Both the position numbers and the translations under genes were made by a program. From assembly GCA_003279565.1 (NCBI GenBank), contig QCHN01000001.1, forward strand, positions 124,001 through 188,000: a stretch of 64,000 bases of DNA. The letters are read 5' to 3'. Source of the DNA: Prochlorococcus sp. AG-402-C09. GTDB taxonomy: Bacteria; Cyanobacteriota; Cyanobacteriia; PCC-6307; Cyanobiaceae. Of the stretch, positions 47,574 through 57,430 are shown in pieces. Every line of letters starts with the position of its first letter. Positions within the stretch are counted from its first letter, which is position 1. The notes below the pieces were generated by a model. The model searched no databases and was not told the DNA's origin. It worked only from the letters and a program-made list of their open reading frames with translations.

Positions 47574-48242
47574 TCAATTTTGTTTGGTTATTTGAGAAAA
47601 TTCAAGCTCAACAGGAGTTTCTCTACCGAAAATTGATAAAAGCGCCTTAAGTTTGTTTCTTTCTCCTGAAACTTCTATGACTTCTCCTTGGAAATCTTTA
47701 AAAGGACCTGAAGTCACAACAATCTGATCACCTTCTTCTACATCCAGCTTGACGACAGTTTTCTTTTCAGCAGCTCGTTTGAAAATTCTATTAACTTCTT
47801 GCCTGCTGAGAGGGCGAGGTTTTATATGACCTCGTGATTTACCAGTCGCTCTGCGGTCTTCTGCACCTACAAAATTAATTACATTTGGAGTACTTCTTAC
47901 TGCCATCATTGTGTCTTCATCTAAAACCATACGGACTAGAACATATCCAGGAAAAACTTTTTCTTCTGTGGTCTGCCTGCTACCGTCTTTTTTCAGCTTA
48001 ACTGCGGGGGTTTGAGGTATTTCTATCTCTATAATTCTGTCACTTACACCGAGAGTGATGGCTCTTTGTTCAAGAGTTGCTTTTACCTTCTTTTCGCAAC
48101 TTGAGGCAACTTGAATAGCGTACCAACGTGCAATATTTGTTTTTGTAGTCTGGTTTGAAAAATGTGATTGATCATCCTCAATTGTTTCTGATCTATCAAT
48201 TATTTTTGAATCTTCAATAGGGGTGGTTTCAATATCTGACAC
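47574..48242 (-). CDS. nusG: Transcription antitermination protein NusG
   Basis: 222 residues. The NGN domain starts at about 38 (RWYAIQVASSCEKKVKATLE) and includes FPGYVLVRMVLDED; the KOW domain covers the last third (VEEGDQIVVTSGPFKDFQGE). The first 37 residues are an acidic extension typical of cyanobacterial NusG. It binds RNA polymerase and couples it to ribosomes or Rho. It follows secE by 42 bp. Confidence 0.96.
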   Translation of the reverse strand: MSDIETTPIEDSKIIDRSETIEDDQSHFSNQTTKTNIARWYAIQVASSCEKKVKATLEQRAITLGVSDRIIEIEIPQTPAVKLKKDGSRQTTEEKVFPGYVLVRMVLDEDTMMAVRSTPNVINFVGAEDRRATGKSRGHIKPRPLSRQEVNRIFKRAAEKKTVVKLDVEEGDQIVVTSGPFKDFQGEVIEVSGERNKLKALLSIFGRETPVELEFSQITKQN

Positions 48243-48284
48243 TGGAAAAAATTGTGAGTGGTTTAAAAATTTAGGTTGGTCAAC

Positions 48285-48527
48285 TCAGCGGAATATCTGA
48301 GTAGAAGCCCATCCATAAAAGCGGCTTACAGCAGCTATTGATACTGCTGATAAAGTGACCATTAAAATCACAGCAACAGATTCACTGAAAAGTTGTTGGC
48401 GTGAAGGCCATACAACAAGTTTCATTTCGTCAATTGTAGAGGATAAAAAACTTTTTTTTAAGGCAGTCTTTTCCTTTTTTGTAGGAATGACCTTTTCTTG
48501 ATCCTCTTTAGAAGTTGGACTTGTCAC
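48285..48527 (-). CDS. secE: Preprotein translocase subunit SecE
   Basis: 80 residues. A charged N-terminal region precedes the conserved amphipathic FLSSTIDEMKLVVWPSRQQL and a single membrane helix (VAVILMVTLSAVSIAAVSRF). SecE bridges the two halves of SecY. It lies between the clpB-type gene (72 bp upstream) and nusG. Confidence 0.95.
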   Translation of the reverse strand: MTSPTSKEDQEKVIPTKKEKTALKKSFLSSTIDEMKLVVWPSRQQLFSESVAVILMVTLSAVSIAAVSRFYGWASTQIFR

Positions 48528-48599
48528 TTTGGGAAGACTAAAAGGAAGGGACTTTAAAAAAAAATGGCAATAAACCTACACTAACTTATGTTTGATCGA

Positions 48600-51395
48600 T
48601 TAGTTATCTATTAAAAAAAGAAGTTTTTTTGACTCATCATCTTTAGTAGCAACCTTTATTGATTTAGCACCTTCAAAAGCCTCTTCTAAAATTTGAGTTG
48701 CCAATGGGTTTTCTAATCTTCTTCGAATCACTCTTCTTAGCGGTCTGGCCCCGTATTCAGGTTCATAGCCTTCGATAGCAAGAGTTTTAATGGTGTTTTC
48801 GTCAACATAAAGATCCAAACCTTGGTGCTTTAGAAGCTGCTTTAATTCATCAAGTTGAAGTCGTACTATTTGTTCTAAACTTTCCGGTTTTAGGGGACTA
48901 AACCTTATTACCTCATCAATGCGGTTCAAAAACTCTGGTCGAAAATTTTTTGTTAGCGCTTCGTTAATTTGTTGATCTAATTCTTGTGCAAGAACATTTT
49001 TATTTGAATTTTCGCTTTGAATTTGAAGTGAATTATTTAAGATTGCTTTGCTAGCAAGATTGCTGGTCATAACAATTACTGTATTTTTAAAATCTATTGT
49101 CCGCCCTTGCGAATCAGTGAGTCTTCCATCATCTAATACCTGTAAAAGGATGTTGAAAACTTCTGGATGAGCTTTTTCAATCTCATCAAGTAGCAAAACT
49201 GCATAAGGTTTTTTTCTGATTGCTTCTGTTAATTGTCCACCTTCTTCGTAACCCACGTATCCGGGAGGTGCACCTAAGAGTCTTGAAACAGCATTTCTCT
49301 CCATATATTCACTCATGTCAAGTCTCAATAAAGCGTCTTCCTCATCAAATAAAGAACTTGCTAATGATCTAGCAAGTTCTGTTTTGCCAACACCTGTAGG
49401 GCCCAGAAAAAGAAAGGATCCTATAGGTCTTCTTATATCCTGCATCCCAGCCCTTGCTCGACGAATTGCAGCGGCGACTGCTTTAACAGCATTTGATTGA
49501 CCAATAACTTTTCTTTCCAGGTCTTGTTCTAAATTTAAAAGCTTTTGTCTTTCACCTGATAAAACTTTTCTAACAGGAATGCCTGTCCATCTTGAAACGA
49601 CATCGGCTATGTCTTCTGGGTCAACCTGGTCTGTGAGTAGGGGATCACCATATTCATTATCTTCTTGAATAGAGACTTCAATTTTTTTTATTCTTTCTTT
49701 AATTTGATAAAGTTGCTCATATTTCAGTCTTTCTACTTCTTCAAAATCACCAGAGATTTCAGCTTCTTTTATTAAATTTTTTAATTCTTCAACTCTTATT
49801 TTTAGTTCTTGTAATGCAGCTGATTTCTCCATCTGATCTTGCCATTTTTGTTTTATCTGAACAAGCTCAACGCTTAGTAATTCTTTTTTTTCTTCAAGCT
49901 TACTAATGGTTTCTAATGTTGTCTCTTTGTTTGCATTTAGGATTGATGCCTCTAAAATATTAATCTGAGATTCTTTCTCGTCTATGATTTTGGGCCGGGA
50001 TGAAGATTCGATTTTTACTTGAGCTGAGGCCTCGTCAATTAAGTCAATGGCTTTATCCGGTAGGCATCTGTCACTTATATATCTATGAGATAATCGAATT
50101 GCTGTAATTAATGCTTCATCAGTAATAGTTACTCCGTGATGAGACTCATAACTTTCTTTAAGTCCTTTTAAAATTTCCAAGCTTAAATCTAGGCTGGGCT
50201 CTTTGATTGATACTTGCTGAAATCGCCTGTCTAAGGCTAGATCTTTTTCAATCGTACGTCTATAGTTTTCCGGAGTAGTTGCACCAATACAACGTAAATC
50301 TCCACTAACTAATAATGGTTTTAATAGGCTGCCAGCGTCAGTATTTGATCTGTCTTTACTTACAATTGTGTGTAACTCGTCTATAAATAAGATTACTCCT
50401 TTTTCGCTATCGTTGATTTCACTCAACAATGATCTAAACCTCTCTTCAAATTGCCCCCGAAATTTTGCTCCAGCTGTTAACGCACCAATATCAAGTGAAA
50501 TTAGTCTTAAACCTTGAAGGGATTCTGGAAGCTCGTTGTCTATGATTTTTTGAGCTAGTAACTCTGCAATTGCTGTTTTACCAACACCGGGAGCACCAAT
50601 GAGTACTGGATTGTTTTTGCCTCTTCGTGATAAAACTTTTGTAATTGCTTTTATTTCAGATTCTCTACCAATCACAGGGTCTAATTTCCCGTTTTCAGCT
50701 TCAGTAGTTAGGTCTTTGCAGTACAGATCTAATGCACTTGGCGCTTTAGTAAGCTCTAATGATTGTTGTTGTGAAGTAGTCTCTTCCTTATTGAGAAGAG
50801 TCAAAGGTATCGGATCTGGATTTTTTGAGGTGCTTTCGGTATAGATAGAAGTCTTTGAATTTTTTTGTGGTCTTTCCTCTTTTTGCTTGGCTATATTTCT
50901 TTTTGATTGATTAAATGATTTAGGTGCTGGTAGTCGTCTCAACTCTGCTTCAAGAATTTCACTTGGTAGACCTGCTTGATAAAAAAGATCTTCACCCAGG
51001 CGATTATCTCTACCAATTGCGATAAGTATATGAGATATTTCTATTTGATTAGATCCCCATCGAGAGCGAAAATCATCAGCGGTTTCTAGAAGAATTTCTA
51101 AATCTTCACCAATAAATAAATCTGCTTGGTTAGTTATTGGTAGTTCAGCGATAAAGTTCTCCAAGATTTCATTTATTTCTTCATGATTGACAGGTAAGGA
51201 ATTGGTATAGTTTTGAAATTTCTTATTTCTAAAAAGTACTTGAATAAGATGCTCAACATCTAAATTTTGATGTCTCCACCTCTTGGCTGATTGTTCAGCA
51301 ATTAATAAAAGGCTCCAGGCTTCATCGCTAAAAAAATCTGGTTCTGTAGTTAAACTTCCTTTCATTTTAGAGGGCTTTTGATTCAAAGTGGTCAT
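48600..51395 (-). CDS. clpB: ClpB-type disaggregase, divergent second form
   Basis: 931 residues. Clp N-domain (about 22-165), NBD1 with GAPGVGKTAIAELLA, a full coiled-coil middle domain (about 420-550, rich in Glu/Lys heptads) and NBD2 with GPTGVGKTELARSLA. Presence of the middle domain makes it ClpB rather than ClpC/ClpA; no ClpP-binding IGF loop is seen. An unusual 60-70-residue, Lys/Ser/Thr-rich linker (about 170-230) joins the N domain to NBD1. The chaperone rescues aggregated proteins with DnaK. Prochlorococcus usually has another ClpB; this is likely the paralogue linked to secE. Confidence 0.9.
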   Translation of the reverse strand: MTTLNQKPSKMKGSLTTEPDFFSDEAWSLLLIAEQSAKRWRHQNLDVEHLIQVLFRNKKFQNYTNSLPVNHEEINEILENFIAELPITNQADLFIGEDLEILLETADDFRSRWGSNQIEISHILIAIGRDNRLGEDLFYQAGLPSEILEAELRRLPAPKSFNQSKRNIAKQKEERPQKNSKTSIYTESTSKNPDPIPLTLLNKEETTSQQQSLELTKAPSALDLYCKDLTTEAENGKLDPVIGRESEIKAITKVLSRRGKNNPVLIGAPGVGKTAIAELLAQKIIDNELPESLQGLRLISLDIGALTAGAKFRGQFEERFRSLLSEINDSEKGVILFIDELHTIVSKDRSNTDAGSLLKPLLVSGDLRCIGATTPENYRRTIEKDLALDRRFQQVSIKEPSLDLSLEILKGLKESYESHHGVTITDEALITAIRLSHRYISDRCLPDKAIDLIDEASAQVKIESSSRPKIIDEKESQINILEASILNANKETTLETISKLEEKKELLSVELVQIKQKWQDQMEKSAALQELKIRVEELKNLIKEAEISGDFEEVERLKYEQLYQIKERIKKIEVSIQEDNEYGDPLLTDQVDPEDIADVVSRWTGIPVRKVLSGERQKLLNLEQDLERKVIGQSNAVKAVAAAIRRARAGMQDIRRPIGSFLFLGPTGVGKTELARSLASSLFDEEDALLRLDMSEYMERNAVSRLLGAPPGYVGYEEGGQLTEAIRKKPYAVLLLDEIEKAHPEVFNILLQVLDDGRLTDSQGRTIDFKNTVIVMTSNLASKAILNNSLQIQSENSNKNVLAQELDQQINEALTKNFRPEFLNRIDEVIRFSPLKPESLEQIVRLQLDELKQLLKHQGLDLYVDENTIKTLAIEGYEPEYGARPLRRVIRRRLENPLATQILEEAFEGAKSIKVATKDDESKKLLFLIDN

Positions 51396-51522
51396 TTTCC
51401 TAGTGGATTTTGGTAGAGACCTTTTTATCTATATGTGCATTTTCTTGTAAGATAAATTTGATTGATTAGGTCTTGGAAAGCAAGCTAGATTGGTAATTCA
51501 GGAACATATGGGAATAATGTAG

Positions 51523-52854
<1,332 letters not shown>

Positions 52855-52864
52855 TTTCAATAAG

Positions 52865-54544
52865 CTAGTTTGAGCCTCGTCTTCTTTGAAAATTGTCAAG
52901 TCGATTTTCGTTTCTCATTTTGAATTGTAATTTGATCCAGCTCAGAGCTATTGGAAACCCTAGAACTAATGGTATGGAAAATAAATATGGTTTATTGTTT
53001 GAAGCTAGTAACGCTGATGATATTGCAAGAGAGCCAAGGAGAACGGAATTACCTACAGTTTGTTGAGCGTTAATCATTCTTCTGAGTTGTCTGTCTGATT
53101 CACCCATTCGGACTTGAAGTTGCAAATCGCCTTGTTCCAGTCTTTCTAAATTTTCATCCAAGCGTTTTGGTAATCCAACAGCTTTACTTCCTAATTCAGT
53201 AACTTGTCTTCCTAATTCATTAAATAGGTCATTTGAGTCTGGGTTTTTTGAGGTCATTAGAGGAAGAAGGAAGGGCTTTGCTATTGCTATCAGGTTAAAT
53301 TCTGGATCTAAATTTCGTCCAACTCCTTCAAAAGTTGATAATGCTCTAAAAACAAAAATCAACTCAATTGGTATTCTAAAGGGTTTTCCATAAGCTAGTT
53401 CAGATAAATCGCCAGAGAGCTTTTCTATTATTTGAGAATTAAATGGAGGCGTGAGAGCTTCGTTTAACATTATTCTTATTAATCTTCTAACTGGACCTAT
53501 TTCAATATCTTTTTCAATTAAGCCAGCAATTTGAAGTTCTTTGACTAGTCCACTAACATCTCTGAGAGCTGCGGCTTTGATCATCGAGTTGAGCCTACCT
53601 CTAATACGCTCAGAAACAAAACCCATCATCCCAAAATCATAGTAAATGAGGGAACCATCTTTAGAAACAGCTAGGTTGCCGGGATGAGGATCAGCATGAA
53701 AAAAACCGTAATTAACCAATTGTTTTAAATAACTTGTAGCCCCAATCTTTGCGATTAAAGAGGTATCAATATCATTGCTTTTTAGAGATTTAATGTCATT
53801 GATCTTGATTCCTGGTAAATACTCCAAACATAAGAGTTTACTGGTACTTAAATCCCAAAATACACTTGGGATTAAAATATCTGAGTCATCTATAAATTGT
53901 TGTTTAAATCTTGCAGCATATTGAGCTTCAATTCGAAAATCAAGCTCTCTGAGTAAAACTCTCTTAGACTCCTTGGCAATACCTACCCAGTCATTACCTC
54001 GACTTAAAGACTTTATTCTTTGAACTACTTTTGCAACTTGATTCATCACATCTAAGTCAAGCCTAAAAAACTTTTCTATATCTGGTCGTTGTACTTTGAA
54101 AATAACATTTTTTTCATTCATTAACCTGGCTTTATGAACTTGAGCTAGTGAAGCTGAGCCAATTGGGATTTCCTCAATACTTTTTATTTTTTCATATGAA
54201 GTACCAAGTTGTGATATTAATATTTCTTGAACTTTTTCAAATGCAAAAGGAGGAACTCTATCTTGTAGAGATGTAAGTTCATTTACCCATGCAGATGGAA
54301 TAACATCAGCTCTTGCAGATAAAAGTTGACCTAATTTTATAAATGCTGATCCTAGATTGACTAATTCTTTTGTAATCCACTTTGCTCTTAAAGTGTTTCT
54401 TTTTTCTCTTCTTTTATCTGTATATCCTTTTAAATAAGTCCATTTTTTAGAATCAAACCATAAGTAGAAAAGTAAACCTAGCAATATCATCCAAATCCTA
54501 AAGGCTCTTCCAAATCTTTGAAGTTGACTAGCTAGAAATATCAA
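52865..54544 (-). CDS. ABC1/UbiB-family atypical kinase
   Basis: 559 residues. The family KxGQ motif appears in FIKLGQLLSARADVIP, the Ala-rich nucleotide loop in PIGSASLAQVHKA, and the catalytic segments in FFHADPHPGNLAV and IYYDFGMMGF. Two hydrophobic helices near the C terminus (about 500-545) probably anchor it in the membrane. ABC1 kinases affect quinone and prenyl-lipid metabolism in plastids and bacteria; the substrate here is unknown. The start overlaps the stop of the small upstream gene as ATGA. Confidence 0.92.
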   Translation of the reverse strand: MIFLASQLQRFGRAFRIWMILLGLLFYLWFDSKKWTYLKGYTDKRREKRNTLRAKWITKELVNLGSAFIKLGQLLSARADVIPSAWVNELTSLQDRVPPFAFEKVQEILISQLGTSYEKIKSIEEIPIGSASLAQVHKARLMNEKNVIFKVQRPDIEKFFRLDLDVMNQVAKVVQRIKSLSRGNDWVGIAKESKRVLLRELDFRIEAQYAARFKQQFIDDSDILIPSVFWDLSTSKLLCLEYLPGIKINDIKSLKSNDIDTSLIAKIGATSYLKQLVNYGFFHADPHPGNLAVSKDGSLIYYDFGMMGFVSERIRGRLNSMIKAAALRDVSGLVKELQIAGLIEKDIEIGPVRRLIRIMLNEALTPPFNSQIIEKLSGDLSELAYGKPFRIPIELIFVFRALSTFEGVGRNLDPEFNLIAIAKPFLLPLMTSKNPDSNDLFNELGRQVTELGSKAVGLPKRLDENLERLEQGDLQLQVRMGESDRQLRRMINAQQTVGNSVLLGSLAISSALLASNNKPYLFSIPLVLGFPIALSWIKLQFKMRNENRLDNFQRRRGSN

Positions 54545-54852
54545 TTTCCCCCCTCAATATCTTTATTGATATCGATAACCTTAGATCTGAGATTATCTAT
54601 TTGAATTTGAATTAAATCTTCTTTACTTAATTGTTCCTGATAACTTTTTTCTTTTGATGACTTAGTCTTTTTCTCTAGACGTTCTGATTCTTCAATAACC
54701 TCTTCTTTAAAGCTAGACCATTCGTTTTGGAGCTTTTGAGGTAATTCTTCAGCAATTTCAGTGAATTCTTGGGCTGAATTGATCAGTTTCTCCGTTATGC
54801 GAGCAGTTATTCGGTTAATAGCTGCTTTTAGCAGGATTTCTGAGTCGCTCAA
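54541..54852 (-). CDS. Small coiled-coil protein upstream of ABC1 kinase, unknown function
   Basis: 103 residues, highly charged. Heptad-like repeats of Glu, Lys and Leu/Ile through about residues 20-95 point to a coiled coil (KTKSSKEKSYQEQLSKEDLI). No signal or membrane segment. The stop overlaps the kinase ATG by four bases (ATGA), so the proteins are likely made together and may interact. I do not recognise a family. Confidence 0.75.
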   Translation of the reverse strand: MSDSEILLKAAINRITARITEKLINSAQEFTEIAEELPQKLQNEWSSFKEEVIEESERLEKKTKSSKEKSYQEQLSKEDLIQIQIDNLRSKVIDINKDIEGGN

Positions 54853-55072
54853 TGATCTAATAAATCAGCTTTCACTTTAGAAGATCTAGGGTTTTTTGTG
54901 TCTGCAGATTGAAACTAAATATATGCAGATTTGCTCTTAATCAATTAAATCTATTTAGAAGATTGTTTGTTATCGCTCAACCTAGAATATTTTTATTAGA
55001 GTTGAAGAACACAAACATTTGATTTGATTTGGGGTAAAAGTCTCATCTATTAACCCAAGTGATCTCAAAACA

Positions 55073-55096
55073 CTCTTTTCTCTTCTTGAGAGAGAG
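55073..55096 (+). other. Hairpin in the leader of the trxB-like gene
   Basis: CTCTTTTCTC (55073-55082) can pair with GAGAGAGAG (55088-55096), with one bulge and one G-U pair, 24 bases upstream of the TTG start. It sits in a 268-bp gap with nothing else recognisable. A weaker GGGGTAA/TTAACCC pair lies just before it. A leader element or chance structure are both possible. Confidence 0.35.
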
Positions 55097-55120
55097 TAAA
55101 AACTACTAAGAGATTTTCCA

Positions 55121-56077
55121 TTGGAAACCATTGAAACTGATGTTGTCATAGTTGGTGGTGGGCCTGCTGGTTGCAGTTGTGCTCTTTACACTTCCCGAGC
55201 AGACTTAAAAACAGTAATTCTTGATAAGAATCCTGATGTAGGTGCGCTAGCAATAACACATCAAATTGCTAATTACCCAGGTGTCTCAAGTGAAATGAGT
55301 GGTGAGGCCTTGTTGAAACTTATGCGAGATCAAGCTACTCAGTATGGTGCTGATTATCGGAGAGCCCAAGTTTTTGGAATTGATGCAAGTGGTGACTTGA
55401 AAACTATTTATACTCCAGATGGAACTTTTAAAGCCAAAGCACTTGTAGTTGCAAGTGGTGCAATGGGTAGGCCAGCATCATTTAAAGGTGAGGCTGAATT
55501 CCTTGGTAAAGGAGTAAGCTATTGCGCGACTTGTGATGGAGCTTTCTATAGAGATCGTGAAGTCGCCGTTGTTGGTATTAATAAAGAGGCAATCGAGGAA
55601 GCAAATGTTCTTACAAAATTTGCCTCCAAAGTTCATTGGATAACATCCAATGATCCAAAATCAGATGATCATCATGCCCAAGACCTTCTATCAAAACCAA
55701 ATGTGAACCATTGGAGTAAGACGAGGTTAATGCAGATTGAAGGTAATGACTCAGGGGTCACAGGTGTCAAGGTTAAGAATCGTTCAATTGAGACTCATCA
55801 AGATATAGCTCTTGAAGGAGTGTTTGTTTACATGAGCGGTTCTAAGCCTATTACCGACTTTCTTGGTGAGCAGGTCGCTTTTAAGGAGGATGGGGGAGTT
55901 TTGGTGGATGACTTTATGTCTACAACAGTCGAAGGGGTTTGGGCTATTGGCGATATTAGAAACACTCCATTTAAACAAGCTGTTGTTGCAGCATCGGATG
56001 GATGTATAGCTGCTATGGCAATAGATAGATATTTAAATAGTCGAAAATCAATTCGTGTAGATTGGGTTCATGCTTAG
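55121..56077 (+). CDS. Thioredoxin-reductase-like flavoprotein lacking a normal NADPH site
   Basis: 318 residues in the low-molecular-weight TrxR fold. FAD-binding VVIVGGGPAGCSCAL (8-22), redox-active CATC (135-138) and the second FAD motif AIGDIR (275-280) are intact. The nucleotide-binding domain is not: at about 151-162 it reads VGINKEAIEEAN where NADPH-dependent enzymes have GGGDSAxEEA, and HRRxxxR is replaced by ITSNDPKSD. This resembles the cyanobacterial diflavin-linked disulfide oxidoreductases (DDOR) rather than true NADPH-thioredoxin reductase. Start is TTG 55121. It lies near the bicarbonate-uptake genes. Confidence 0.85.
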   Translation: METIETDVVIVGGGPAGCSCALYTSRADLKTVILDKNPDVGALAITHQIANYPGVSSEMSGEALLKLMRDQATQYGADYRRAQVFGIDASGDLKTIYTPDGTFKAKALVVASGAMGRPASFKGEAEFLGKGVSYCATCDGAFYRDREVAVVGINKEAIEEANVLTKFASKVHWITSNDPKSDDHHAQDLLSKPNVNHWSKTRLMQIEGNDSGVTGVKVKNRSIETHQDIALEGVFVYMSGSKPITDFLGEQVAFKEDGGVLVDDFMSTTVEGVWAIGDIRNTPFKQAVVAASDGCIAAMAIDRYLNSRKSIRVDWVHA

Positions 56078-56099
56078 TTCACCCAATAGATAAGTATTC

Positions 56100-56381
56100 T
56101 TAAAGAGGAGTTGCTTCAGAAACATATGCCACACCACCGTAGTAACTAAGAACAGTTTTTATGTTGTCTCGTATCTCGTCAATTATCTCTTGCTCACAAA
56201 AAATAATTACGTGTGCATTCGATCCGAATCCAGTAAATTCCATGTCTTCTGTGACAATTCTTTCTGGTCCTCTTCCGGTGGCATGTTTCATAACCGTATA
56301 ACCAGGAACTTCAGCTTTCTCTAATGCTGAGAGAACATCATCTAGTTCTCTTTCACTAAAAATCAAGTCAAGTCTTTTCAT
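56100..56381 (-). CDS. sbtB: PII-like protein SbtB, C-terminally short
   Basis: 93 residues with the ferredoxin-like PII fold. It begins MKRLDLIFSERELDDVLSAL, has a T-loop-like KHATGRGPERIVTED at about 32-46, and ends YYGGVAYVSEATPL. SbtB binds cyclic nucleotides and adenylates and controls the adjacent bicarbonate transporter. The long C-terminal extension with the CGPEGC redox loop of Synechocystis SbtB is absent; the protein stops just after the last strand. It follows sbtA by 9 bp in the same transcript. Confidence 0.85.
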   Translation of the reverse strand: MKRLDLIFSERELDDVLSALEKAEVPGYTVMKHATGRGPERIVTEDMEFTGFGSNAHVIIFCEQEIIDEIRDNIKTVLSYYGGVAYVSEATPL

Positions 56382-56390
56382 GAAATTGAG

Positions 56391-57386
56391 TTACCCCATT
56401 GATGGAATCATTGTGTTGACTAAGCCCATATATACTGGTATTCCAATGATTATGTTGAAAGGAAAGGTTAATCCAAGAGTGGTTGAAATGTAATAACTAG
56501 GTCTAGCTTCAGGAACAGTCATTCGCATGGCTGTTGGTACAGCTAAGTAAGAAGCACTTGCGCATAAAACCACAAATAAGAGAGCATTACCTGGATCTAA
56601 ATTTAGAAATCTAGCTACGACTGATCCAAGTACGGCATTAACTATTGGCATGAATATTGAAAACATAACGAGAAATGCACCAGTTTTATTTAGACGAGCT
56701 AGTCGTTGAGCAGCAACAATTCCCATATCAAGCAAGAAAAAACATTCTGCGCCATAAAATAATTCACCTGTGAATGGTTCCATTTTTTTTATGTCAGATG
56801 GATCAATAGCTGATGTCATAAAACCTATTAGAAGACTTCCAAGTAACAAATAGACGGAACCATTTAACATCGACTCGTGAAGAATTGATCCCCATTTCAT
56901 TTTTCTTTTGATGGGCCTATCTTTAGGAGCTCCAAATTTGACTAGTAGAAGACCAATTATTATTGCTGGTGACTCCATCAGTGCTAAAGCTGCAACCATA
57001 AAACCATCAAACGGTATATTTTGACTTTCGAGAAAACTTTCAGCAGTTATAAATGTCACTGCACTTATTGATCCATATGCTGCTGATATTGCTGCAGCAT
57101 TAAAAACATCGAATTTAAATCTAAGTATAAAAAAACAAATAAGTGGGATTAATAGCGACATTAATATTGCTGCTATCACAGTTGGAAGCACTGGATAACC
57201 AAAGCCACTTTTTTGAAGCTCAATACCGCCTTTGAAGCCTATTGCAAGTAAAAGATATAAAGAAAATAATTTTGGTAAAGGAGCTGGTATCTCAAAATCT
57301 GACTTGAGAGCATATGCTATTGCACCCAAAAAGAAGAACAGTATTGGTGGACTTAAAGCATTTTGGATGAAAAGGTTCTGTCCCAT
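56391..57386 (-). CDS. sbtA: Sodium-dependent bicarbonate transporter SbtA
   Basis: 331 residues with about ten membrane helices in two similar halves, matching the SbtA fold. SPPILFFFLGAIAYALKSDF and LLLAIGFKGGIELQKSGF near the N terminus are family-typical. A cytosolic loop around 165-180 (KFGAPKDRPIKRKMKWG) separates the halves. SbtA imports bicarbonate with sodium as part of the CO2-concentrating mechanism. sbtB follows directly and the SulP gene precedes by 44 bp. Confidence 0.9.
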   Translation of the reverse strand: MGQNLFIQNALSPPILFFFLGAIAYALKSDFEIPAPLPKLFSLYLLLAIGFKGGIELQKSGFGYPVLPTVIAAILMSLLIPLICFFILRFKFDVFNAAAISAAYGSISAVTFITAESFLESQNIPFDGFMVAALALMESPAIIIGLLLVKFGAPKDRPIKRKMKWGSILHESMLNGSVYLLLGSLLIGFMTSAIDPSDIKKMEPFTGELFYGAECFFLLDMGIVAAQRLARLNKTGAFLVMFSIFMPIVNAVLGSVVARFLNLDPGNALLFVVLCASASYLAVPTAMRMTVPEARPSYYISTTLGLTFPFNIIIGIPVYMGLVNTMIPSMG

Positions 57387-57430
57387 TTCTTGTTAGTTGT
57401 TAATGCAAGCAATCAAAATGACCTATTGAC

